58,000 bases of DNA from Adiantum capillus-veneris (Eukaryota; Streptophyta; Polypodiopsida; Polypodiales; Pteridaceae): assembly GCA_014529385.2 (NCBI GenBank), contig CM043954.1:92349747-92407746 (forward strand), given 5' to 3'. Below are positions 12,003 to 20,709 of this stretch, in pieces; position 1 is the first letter of the stretch; each line of letters starts with the position of its first letter. A program made the translations under genes and the position numbers. The notes beneath the pieces are model-generated. The model saw only the letters and a program-made list of their open reading frames with translations. It did no database searches and was not told the origin of the DNA.

Positions 12003-12324
12003 TGTTGAGATGTCGAGCTCTACACCTTAAGTTGGCATCCACTACGGGTCTTGGCCGCTTACGGCATTTACTCACTGGCGCGTTAGGTGACCAACACGGA
12101 GGATCTCTGCCAGTGATTCTACAGCTGGACTACACTTATAGTGCCAGCCTAGTACGCTTCTAGCGAGTTCACACTTAGTGACCGCATGTACATATGTGCT
12201 ACTTTTCAGCTTTAGCATTTAGTCATTTTGTACTCTCTTTTCTGTGAAGAAGAAGAAGAAGCTTTCCATCTCTGTGTGCTTTGTGCTTGTCTTGTGTAGC
12301 TCTCTTGCATCCTCATTCTTTACA
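12003..12324 (+). repeat. Copia 3' LTR
   Basis: 322 bp, TGTTGAGATG to TTCTTTACA, followed by the CCCTT target duplication at 12325-12329. Confidence 0.97.
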
Positions 12325-12329
12325 CCCTT

Positions 12330-14252
12330 CGTGCAGCAAAATAGCTCCAAGCCAATCACCACAAGTGTCACATTAGACCTCAAATGGCTTTGAGAGATCC
12401 GGCAGTGTAAGCACAGGTTGAGAGATAAGCTTTTTAAAAGCATTGTTCTCCTTGGTAGACCTGGTATACCTAACGTTTTTCTTTGCTAGGTCATCTAATG
12501 GTCCCAGGATTTGTGAGAACGTTTCTCTGAAGCATCTATAGTATGCACACATACCTATAAATCTTCTTAATTCATGTAGATTCGTTGGATTAGGCCATCC
12601 TTTTATTACCTCTAGCTTTGATGGATCCATTTGGATGCCATCTTAAGAGATAATGAGACCTAAATACCGAATCTCTTGTAAGAAAAACTGGCTTTTCTTT
12701 TGGTTAATATAAGGTTTATTCTCTCGTAAGACTTGAAATATTACCTGGAGGTGTTGCTTGTGTTCATCTAGTGAGTTAGAGTAGATGATTATATCATCAA
12801 GGTTTGATGAGGCGTGAATAGCTTCCGCATCAAGCAGTTGAATGTGGCTGGTGCATTGGTCAAGCCAAAAGGCACGACAATGTATTCGTAAAGACCAAAT
12901 GTAGTGCAAAATGTGATCTTTACAATGTCTTGATCAACTATCCTTATTTGATGGTAGCCATTATTTAGGTCAATCCTACTGAAGTAGTTCGACCCTTGTA
13001 GCTTATCAAATAGGTTTTCTACCTGTGGAATGGGAAACCTGCTCGTCATAGTGATCCTATTTAGTGTTATATAGTCGACACACATACGATATGTGTCATC
13101 TTTCTTTTGTACTAGTAACACGGGTGAACAAAATGGAGATGAGATAGGCCTAACCATGCCCTTCTCAACTAAATCATGCACTTGTTGCATAATCTCCTCT
13201 TGTTGAGCTTGAGAAACTCTATAAGGAGGTTTATTAGGCAGTGAACTTCCTGGAAGAAATTCAATTGCAAGGTCATCATTGCCTCGTTTAGGAGGTAGTT
13301 CACAAGGGATGTCGTCAATAAAAACATCTTGAAATCCCTTGAGAAAATTGAATAACTCTAATTCCTTGTGATTGTTTATATTTTCTTTTGCTAAAGCATT
13401 AGGTTCATTTTGAGAATCTTTAACAAAAATCATGTATACGAAAACAGAGCTCTTTATTGACTTATTGAAAGCTTGTGTATGTACAATGGGTATGTTGGTA
13501 CCCAACTCTTCGGCATCTATGTACATATCTTTTTCATGAACCTAAAGTAGATTTGCCTCTCAGGGAATTTAACATTGGAAGCCATGAGATCAAACCATGT
13601 TGCCCCTAGGATTACATTCTCGTGCTTGAGAGGAGAGATAAAGAAGTCCTCTTTGTCCACATAGCTTTGGACATGGAGCCTCAATTTCCCAATTAAGGGA
13701 GTGACTAAAGCTTCTTGCCCCTTGAAAGCACCATCAGCAGGAAGGAAATCTCCCATATCATAGGCTTGGATGCCTAGCTTGGTGGCCAACTTTGTGGATA
13801 TGAAATTGTGAGTAGAACTAGGGTCAAAGAGAATAAAAGCATCATGTTCTCTTACCTTTCCCCAAGCATGGCATAGAGGAGATCCTTTGTGGTGAGCATC
13901 CTCTTCTTGGATTTCGACCAAGGTAGCTCTAGGAGGATCATTTCGTGTATTCTTGTGGGGACAATCACAATAGGCATGCCCTTGCTCCACACACTTCAAA
14001 CAACGGTTATCTTTACAATAACGGTCCAGCTCTTCAGGAGCGAGTTTATTTTTGCCTTTATAAACTCCCTTCTCCTTAGCTTTGTTGTTGTTGGTGTTGC
14101 CTTTAGGAGACTTTTGGACATCGTCCTTCCCCTTAGGCTCGTTATTACTGTCCTTTTTCTCCGTGGGCTTAGTATTTCTCTTAGCCCCTTGTTGGAAATT
14201 GATTCATGAAGCCACCATGGTACGGTCTATGACCGCAAATATGGTACATGGC
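12330..14252 (-). pseudogene. Chromovirus int1 pol, part b: RT, protease and gag zinc knuckle
   Basis: The continuation of int1 on the other side of the copia element. Reading down the minus strand from 14252: a basic gag linker, the zinc knuckle CLKCVEQGHAYCDC near 13970-14010, a protease with FDPSSTHNF (13520-13999; the usual G is S), and the reverse transcriptase (12373-13526), with PYRVSQAQQEEI, LLVQKKD and PFGLTNAPATF. A 16-bp deletion at 12800/12801 removes part of the catalytic FFDD motif and shifts the frame. The same deletion is found in int2 but not in int3. A TGA separates protease and RT frames near 13517. Confidence 0.9.
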
Positions 14253-14275
14253 CAGGGATTTTAATTACGCGATGA
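14253..14275 (+). repeat. hAT left terminal inverted repeat
   Basis: Nine bases match the right end exactly (CAGGGATTT), followed by weaker similarity with ACG-GAT shared. Confidence 0.8.
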
Positions 14276-14389
14276 TGCATTTTGTTAAATGTTAATTATT
14301 GTTGTTATTATCACTATTTTTTTCATGTTAATAACATATCTAATGTCATGACCTACGAAAACTGGTAGAAAACGTAGAACTCGCGGGAC

Positions 14390-14510
14390 AACCAACAATC
14401 CCGACAGGTCCGCGGGTTTAATATGAAACCCGGCGGGCCTGACGAGACAAGCAAGAATCCCGCCGGGCCTGTCGTGTACCCCCTCCATATTTGGCATCTC
14501 TATATAACCC
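14390..14510 (+). promoter_or_regulatory. hAT left subterminal GC motifs and TATA box
   Basis: Several CCGGCGGG-like motifs (GAACTCGCGGGA, AACCCGGCGGGCC, ATCCCGCCGGGCC) lie about 130-220 bp from the end. In hAT elements such subterminal repeats bind transposase. A TATA-like CTATATAAC at 14500-14508 faces inward toward the transposase frame. Confidence 0.55.
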
Positions 14511-14646
14511 TTTTATAGACATCACATCACATCCCATCACATCACCTCTTCCTCTAAATTTGGTCATCCTTTAAAATTTAGAAGAAAAACTAAAGGTAAA
14601 AAAATGAATAGTCTTTTAAAAAAATTCAAACTTAATGTAACTCTGA

Positions 14647-15395
14647 TCATGGATCATTAGTTCTTTTTTGGACTGAAATGATTCTTGAAAAGGAGGTATA
14701 AAGGTGAATCTTTGGGTCGGTATCTCTACATTTGGGATGGACTGATCTCATGTTTGGTTCACCGTTATATTTGCTAAATTGATTGCTATATTGATTAGAA
14801 CTTCTATCATGGGTCATTAGTTCTTTTTTGGACTGAACTGATTCTTGAAAAGAGATAGAAAGGTGAATCTTTGGGTCGATATCTCTACTTTTGGGATGGA
14901 CTGATCGCATGTTTGATTCACCGCCGCTGTATTTGCTTGCTATTCCGATTAGAGCTCCAATCATGGGTCATTAGTTCGTTTTTGGACTGGACTGATTCAT
15001 GAAAGGAGGTAGAAAGGTGAATCTTTGGGTCGATATCTCTACTTTTGGGATGGACTGATCACATGTTTGATTCACCCCACTGTATTTGCTTGCTATTCCG
15101 ATTAGAGCTCCAATCATGGGTTATTAGTTCTTTTTTGGACTGGACTGATTTATGAAAGGAGGTAGGAAGGTGAATCTTTGGGTCAATATCTCTACTTTTG
15201 GGATGGATTGATCACATGTTTGATTCACCGCTGTATTTGCTTGCTATTTCGATTAGAGCTCCAATCATGGGTCATTAGTTCTTTTTTGGACTGGACTGAT
15301 TCATGAAAGGGGGTAGGAAGGTGAATCTTTGGGTCGATATCTCTACTTTTGGGATGGACTGATCACATATTTGATTCACCGTTGTATTTTCTTGA
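14647..15395. repeat. Tandem repeat, about 150 bp x 5, in hAT leader
   Basis: Five units beginning ATCATGG(G/A)TCATTAG start at 14647, 14816, 14960, 15113 and 15264 (spacings 169, 144, 153, 151). Each holds the phrases AAGGTGAATCTTTGGGTC and GGGATGGACTGATC. The block sits between the left TATA box and the transposase start, so it would be transcribed leader. No credible reading frame. Confidence 0.9.
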
Positions 15396-15551
15396 TCATG
15401 TTTGAGTATATTGAGGTTTATTCCCTTCAAGCTTCACTACTACACTTGTGTGTGATATTGATTATAACACTAATGTTTGGTTTGAACAATACTTGAAAGA
15501 AGAGATAGCATACTGAGCTATGTTTATTGGTATTGCAAGCATCCAATAAGT

Positions 15552-16545
15552 ATGTCTTCCACCGGGAATGTGAGCCGTGATGTTGGTGTCTCAAGCCTGG
15601 CTTCCTTGAGGAGACCTCCTACCTCGATGCCAGGTCCTGCTTCGCAGGGCACCACTTCGCAAGGCAAGCGAAAGGCAGGTGGAAAAATTCCAGGACCAGA
15701 AGGGAATTTTGCCACAAATTTAAATAAGTATCAAGATTGGAAATGTAACTTTTGTGGCAAAGAGAAATCTGGAGGAGCACCAAGAATAAGGGATCATTTG
15801 CTAGGTGGCAATACTAGAATCCAAGGAGGAAAGTGCAAGGGCTTAGGTGCAGAAGAAGCAGCTATGCGCTTAAAAGCTTTAATTGGTAAGCTAATTTCCA
15901 TGAGCAAAAGATCAAAACTCTCTACTTTTGACCATCACACCCCGGTAACGATAAGATCAAACCAGGACGAGGGATCATTGGGTGTAATGCCCACCAATGG
16001 AAGCACTTAAAGCAGGGAACCAACTTCTCATATCGATGGAACTACACCTCCAAACCATGGATCTCCTGACTTTCATGTAGGATCATCAAAAAGTAGACAG
16101 GTTAGCTTGCAGACGAGCATCAAAACGCTTGCCTTAGAAGAAGCACAACTTGCACTAGCTAAAGCCGTCTATTTCACTGGGGGATCATTGGCCATTGTCA
16201 CCCGTGATGCATGGAAGTCAGCTTGGAAACGCATTGGGGAGTATGGTGCTGGATTTACCCCTCCAACATATCACCATATGAGAAACCAAATGTTGGATAA
16301 ATGTTACACAAGCACACAACAGGATATTCAAAGGGTAATATTAATGCAACATAACAATCTGGATACACCATAGTTAGTGATGGTTGGTCCAATGTTCAAA
16401 GGCGGTCATTGATCAACATCATGCTTGTATGTCCTCGTGGTGAATGTTTTATCAAAGCTGTGGATAGCTCTGGTCAAATAAAGTCTGGCAGTTTTATAGC
16501 TGACATCATTGGCGACGCAGTTGAGGAACTTGGAAAAGAACGCCT
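15552..16545 (+). pseudogene. hAT transposase, N-terminal part, broken
   Basis: The frame starts at ATG 15552. Residues 63-95 form a BED-type zinc finger (WKCNFCGK, then RIRDHLLGG and GGKC: C65, C68, H82, C95), which in this family binds transposon ends. TAA at 16008-16010 interrupts it; the same frame continues to 16373 with LALAKAVYFTGG and AWKSAWKRIGEYG. A frameshift near 16345-16355 is followed by IVSDGWSN, RRSLIN and FIKAVDSSG, the DUF659/hAT core holding the first catalytic aspartate. Similarity ends about 16545; the later catalytic residues and C-terminal dimerisation domain are absent. Family assignment is strong, function is lost. Confidence 0.88.
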
Positions 16546-17112
16546 GGCCATATGGATTTGACCATTTCTCGGTCAATCCTAGAGTTCACCTCTTTCCATT
16601 GTGTACCCACTGGGAGCAACGAGCTGCAATTCAAGCGGTGTCATTCACTCCACCGCCTTGACACATGGATCTGAGACACTCAAAAGCACGCTTAGCCCTT
16701 TGATTATCATTATCCATATCCTGATTAAACACTATACTTCAGTTACGGCATACAAACTTAATGATAATCAATTGCTATAAGAGTAACCACCATTTTACGA
16801 CAATCAATTGATATAAGAGTAACCACCATTTTACGACAATCAATTGATATAAGAATAACCACCATCTTACGACAATCAATTGATATAAGAGTAACCACCA
16901 TTTTTTAAATCAATGAATGACAATCAGTGATTCCACGTGGCTTATTGCTTGAAACTTAAGAGAAAAAACAAAAATCATAGAAAATTTGTTGTCTATTGAG
17001 ATATAACAAAGTGTTTTTATTACTCATACATCATCCATGGTGCATAAAACCCAAATTTTAAAAGTGCTTTTATAAGTCAAAAGTCTCAGAAAACCCTGCT
17101 TCATAAAGTACA
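16546..17112. other. hAT interior without recognisable gene
   Basis: Between the broken transposase and the kinase pseudogene I see only the 36-bp repeat and AT-rich sequence. Short runs around 16590-16670 may be transposase remnant, but no motif supports it. Confidence 0.4.
16764..16906. repeat. 36-bp tandem repeat, about four copies
   Basis: Units starting ACGACAATC at 16797, 16833 and 16869 are exactly 36 bp apart, with a diverged first copy upstream. There are no spacers between units, so it is a minisatellite and not a CRISPR array. Confidence 0.9.
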
Positions 17113-18210
17113 TCATATATCCATAAAAAAAAAGGCTACACTCATTTCAGAGGGAGGGCGTAAGCATCGTTCTGGCTGGGCTTCAAATCTTTCTAATTCT
17201 TCGTCTAAAAGTGCCAAGGTCTTTCTCTCTGTGGATTTCTTCCTCACCCAACCTTCCACAACAATCCTAGATATGGCTTGTACCTCCACTAAAACCTTAT
17301 GTTTGAACCAATCTGTGTTGTAGTAGTCAGAGAACTCTCCACAAAACTTACAAAATTTCCATATCACCCATCATATGGCGTACACATCTGTGGCCTTGGT
17401 CCATGGGCACGGGTGATTGCCATCTAGTAACTCAGGATCTTGCCAAGGATGAAGCTTTTGCCAATTTTCATCGGTATTGTTGGTCTTTTGTGTCTCTAAG
17501 CCAACACGCAGAGCCAATCCCCAATCAATTATTCCAATACGGGGAGTGAGATCCTTGGTAAAGTCCAACATGATGTTCCATGGATGGAGATCATTGTGGA
17601 TCACTCCCTCGTCATGTGCGAATCGCAATGCCTTCACCAAGGCATGGATCAACTAGGGAGCATGATTGCACAGGCTCTTGATACGTGTTTTCTGGTCTTC
17701 AGAGGGCTGCTCCCATTTAAAGTCTGCAGGGATCTTTCCTTTCCCCTCTTGATGCGCTACAAGCGTCATGAAAGAGCCATGTGGATGGGGCACTGTCTCC
17801 ATGAGATCACCTAAAGTTCCCCCATTCAAGTAGGGGAATATCAGAAACCATGGCAACGTTACAGAGTGGTCAATACTCCTCACAATCCCTCTATGGTTGA
17901 GATCTACCCCACTTTCTGATGCAAAGCTTTTCCACTGATGCTTGACCTCTCCTTTGAACTCCTTGGCACAATAAGTATTCATTGCAGGAAGGAAACTGTT
18001 CCCTTTGATTTGAACTTGCCACCCTGTTCCATAAGCCCCTGACCCAAGTTTCTTGATCTTCTTAATGGACTTATTTGGAATGCCCAGAGTCATACTACAT
18101 TCAGAATTGTATATACTGCTCTCCAGGTGACTGGCAGAAGCAGTAGAACCCGATGTTCCCTCAATGGAAGCCTCCTCAATAAACGGTTCTCCAACTTGGC
18201 TGCTCCCCAC
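17113..18210 (-). pseudogene. Protein-kinase-like gene captured inside the hAT element
   Basis: Minus-strand frame of about 366 codons with a eukaryotic protein kinase fold. Seen in order: glycine loop LGSGAYGTG (residues 55-63), the ATP lysine in YCAKEF (K83), a possible helix-C glutamate (E99), the hinge-like FPYLNGGTLGDLM, the catalytic loop HNDLHPWN (D207; usual HRDLKPxN), the metal motif IIDWG (D229; usual DFG) and a DPE in place of APE. Stops at 17653-17655 (TAG) and 17371-17373 (TGA) break it, yet the frame continues past both. Active-site K, D and D are present, so the source was probably an active serine/threonine-type kinase. It is most likely a transposon-captured host copy rather than a resident gene; the family could not be named. 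Confidence 0.8.
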
Positions 18211-19010
18211 AACTCTGGTGGACAGCCATTCGCATTTTCTTGCTTAGGCCAAACTGTGTGTCTATGTGGGATGATCGCCTTGACCTCTCCTTTTCAACTC
18301 TCCATCTAGTGTTCCAATGCTCTAGCTTACCCTTGTCTACTTCTTGAGGGCATTCCTCTTTCAAATCAGAGGCCACCTTGGGAAAATTGCCCACCCAACT
18401 TCTTAGTAATCACTTTATTGATTCGGTTGTTTTGTCTGGATATAACAACAACATTTTGCGGGCAATCTCACTGTATAATGATTGCAATCTAGACTCATCT
18501 ACAACAATCTATGCTATATCGTCGGGATCTAGTGCACTGACGATCGTAATCAACAATTATCTAATTTTCTTTTTGAACTCTATCACTGAAGTAGCAGAAG
18601 GATCCATTTTGCCTGCAATGGTATTATTGCAAACAACACATTGTGAAATATAACTATGTGCCACTGCATTTGGATCTTTTCTACGTGAAAGAAAAAGTGC
18701 AATATAGACCATAGATCTCTTACGCTTTTGCAGTGACACACCTAATCGCAATTGCAACCATGTGCCAATGCCTCACCGTATGACAACTTACAAACAGATG
18801 CTATTGTCATTCTAGCAGCAACACACCTAGTCGAAATTGCAACCATGTGCCGAAGCATGAATGACTGGGAGCAACATAAAACATAGTCACCCTACGCTTT
18901 TGCAATGACACACCTAGCTGCAATTGCAACCATGTGCCAAAGCATGAATGACTGGGAGCAACATAAAACATAGTCATCCTACGCTTTTGCAATGATGGAT
19001 GCACTGGCAC
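18211..19010 (-). pseudogene. Probable 5' extension of the captured gene, with 29-residue repeats
   Basis: Upstream of the kinase part, a minus-strand frame runs from 18757 to 18176 with stops at about 18554 and at two further points (for example after DPDDIA and after TTESIK) and contains CVVCNNTIAG. Before it, at 18807-19010, lie repeats of SLQKRR-TMFYVAPSHSCFGTWLQ, 29 residues each, matching an 87-bp DNA repeat. The next, diverged copy (LGVSLQKRKRSMVYIA) joins them to the longer frame after a shift. That repeat length is a whole number of codons and frame is kept over several blocks, which suggests former coding sequence. No known domain is recognised; connection to the kinase is inferred from strand and adjacency. 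Confidence 0.4.
18720..19000. repeat. 87-bp tandem repeat, about three copies
   Basis: CGCTTTTGCAATGA recurs at 18895 and 18982, 87 bp apart, with near-identical intervening sequence. A diverged copy covers about 18720-18810. Confidence 0.85.
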
Positions 19011-19227
19011 ATCTCGTACGACAAAACAGGATGTCTCGTACGATGATTTGATAAAAGAAATTTTAAACCTTTAAGTTTTAACGCAAAAAACTCAAAAAAC
19101 CATCAATAAAATAAGGAAGGGTTTAAAAAATTACTGCTACACTGCTTTGAGAATGTGGAAAGCTGCCAGAAAGTTTGGTGAAGACTTTTCAATGTACCTC
19201 TTTTGTGAAAAGACAAGCACCGGCATC

Positions 19228-19320
19228 ACCTTTATATAGCCACGGCGGGCCCGACGGGCAAATAGCTTTACCCGACGTGACTGCCGGGAAGATTCACTAG
19301 CCCGGCGGGATACGAGCCGG
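19228..19320 (-). promoter_or_regulatory. hAT right subterminal GC motifs and inward TATA box
   Basis: The minus strand reads ATCCCGCCGGGCTAG, then GCCCGTCGGGCCCGCCG, then CTATATAAAGG (TATA at 19231-19238), facing inward toward the kinase pseudogene. The 12-mer ATCCCGCCGGGC is also present in the left subterminal region in mirrored position. Confidence 0.55.
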
Positions 19321-19439
19321 TCTCCATGTCCCTAGAGGTCAAAAAAGATGAATGTCAATTAACAAAATATTTGTTATTTTGCATTTCTATTGTTATTAAC
19401 CTAAAATTATAGTGTGATCACGTCATTTTGAAATCCCTG

Positions 19440-20403
19440 TATGTGGCGTGGCCTTTGGGAGTTGACACACTCCGCCATATCTTCAGTTAGACCCGCACAA
19501 AAATTGTTGTTTTTGCTCTCCAAAATCCATCTTTTTAAAGACAGTGGCTTTGAGATTTAAGTCCCAAAACTTGTCTACATATTTTTGAATAGATTCGTAG
19601 GGAGAGAGCTTCAAATTTTTCCATTCGGTGAGTACTTTGTCTTTGGCAACCGTAACCAAAAACTGCCTCATGATGGAAGCTCTCAAAGCTTTCTATGTTT
19701 GTGGAGCTTCACCATTTGCCCGTAGGCTAGACCACCATTGTCTGGCGAACTTTTGAAAATGCATAGCTACATGGCATAGCTTAGAGGACTCCGCAAAGCC
19801 CTCATCTCCAAACGCCGCATCAAATTGTTGAATGAAGGCCAAGAATTTGTCTGTAGCACCAAAGGTGCCATTTTAGGTAAGGAAAGAGATGTTCTTTCCT
19901 CCCTCTTTGACCTTTTTGAGCTTGGACGACCTCTTCCATGCGGCATAGGATTTCCTATGGCCTCTTCTTTTTGGTGGTTCAAAAGTTGTACCATCACATT
20001 CTTCAAAAGAGGAAGAATTTGAGGAGGATGGAGAAGAGGGTGACCTCTTTCTTGCCTTTTTCTTCCCTTGTTCCTCCTTGTCTGCACCATCACTTTCTTC
20101 ATAAAGAGAAAGAGGATGAAGAAGATGGAGAAGAGGGTAACCTCTTTCTTGCTTTTTTCTTCTCTTGTTTTCTATCATCCCTTTTTTAGTTATGGTGTGG
20201 AGAAGTGTGTGCTGGTCTTTTGTATTTAGGGGGTGTTGGAGAGCATCTTGTATGCCGTCTTTGTGAAGCCATCTCCGTCGAGGTGGCAGGAGACTCACTT
20301 ATTTCTTGTTCTTTTGGTGGGGGCTCTACCATTGAAACTTGAGTTCTCCTTTGGGAAGGAGATGTGTCATCGGGGCAAGTAGTAGATTTTTGAGCCCTTC
20401 ATA
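19440..20403 (-). pseudogene. Chromovirus int1 gag
   Basis: The third piece of int1, beyond the hAT element. 19483-19686 carries the retrotransposon-gag core (RASIMRQFL, LTEWKNLKLSPYESIQKYVDKFWDL). Upstream, lysine- and serine-rich stretches (KKARKRSPSSPSSS) and AFIQQFDAAFGDEGF are read in shifting frames. A TAG-type stop follows KNISFLT. The sequence aligns with int2 (26056-26945) until about 20403, where similarity stops and the N-terminus and 5' leader expected for this family are missing. Confidence 0.8.
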
Positions 20404-20709
20404 CGTGCATCCTCTTGTTCTTCCCTTATCAGAGAGAGGCCTCTTTTGGAAGTCTCAGAAGGAGGCTTCCTAGGTACTCTCTCTTCTTGGTGAGGAATTT
20501 GGAGAATCCCATGAGCACGTAGTTGCCATTGCACTTTGGAGGGATGGATTGCCCATGGCTTGTTGAAGCCTAGAAACAAGGTAATTAACAAGATATGGGA
20601 ACTCATTTTCGTAGCCTATTCATTAGAAAGATCAAAGCTATCAACATTAATTTCACTCTCTTCACTAAGTTTGGATAAACCCTGCTCAATTTGTCAATAA
20701 TTTTATGTC
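20404..20709. other. Unassigned junction with a scrap of family B leader
   Basis: No match to int2. A minus-strand frame (20367-20606) has no recognisable motif. The last 30-odd bases before LTR2 (about 20677-20694) repeat the family B leader phrase CACTAAGTTTGGATAAACC that also flanks LTR1, followed by 18 extra bases. Confidence 0.5.

Larger units (their letters stand above)
7104..12324 (+). mobile_element. Ty1/copia LTR retrotransposon, structurally complete
   Basis: A 5.2-kb element on the plus strand inside chromovirus int1. LTRs are 7104-7425 and 12003-12324, both 322 bp, with six differences. Both ends carry the 5-bp target duplication CCCTT (7099-7103 and 12325-12329). The uninterrupted site is seen in int2 near 24421. 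Domain order gag, protease, integrase, reverse transcriptase, RNase H is the copia order. Two in-frame stops and two frameshifts make it non-autonomous, although its ends look recent. Confidence 0.97.
14253..19439. mobile_element. hAT-superfamily DNA transposon with a captured kinase-like gene
   Basis: 5.19-kb insertion in the chromovirus gag. The ends are inverted: CAGGGATTT at 14253 and its reverse complement ending at 19439. Flanks TACATGGC (14245-14252) and TATGTGGC (19440-19447) form an 8-bp target duplication with two changes, the size typical of hAT. Int2 and int3 show the uninterrupted chromovirus. Inside lie a decayed hAT transposase (plus strand), three tandem-repeat blocks, and a kinase pseudogene (minus strand). 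GC-rich subterminal motifs with CCCGCCGGGC occur at both ends. The transposase C-terminal half was not found, so the element is probably immobile without help. Confidence 0.88.

Noticed and set aside
14647-14964. 105-codon minus-strand frame in the hAT leader
   Set aside because: It only reflects the 150-bp repeat; later units do not keep the frame.
16764-16906. Possible CRISPR-like array (36-bp units)
   Set aside because: Units are directly adjacent without spacers, in a plant transposon.
17113-18210. Kinase as an active resident gene
   Set aside because: Two in-frame stops and location between hAT ends; introns with splice sites around the stops were not seen.
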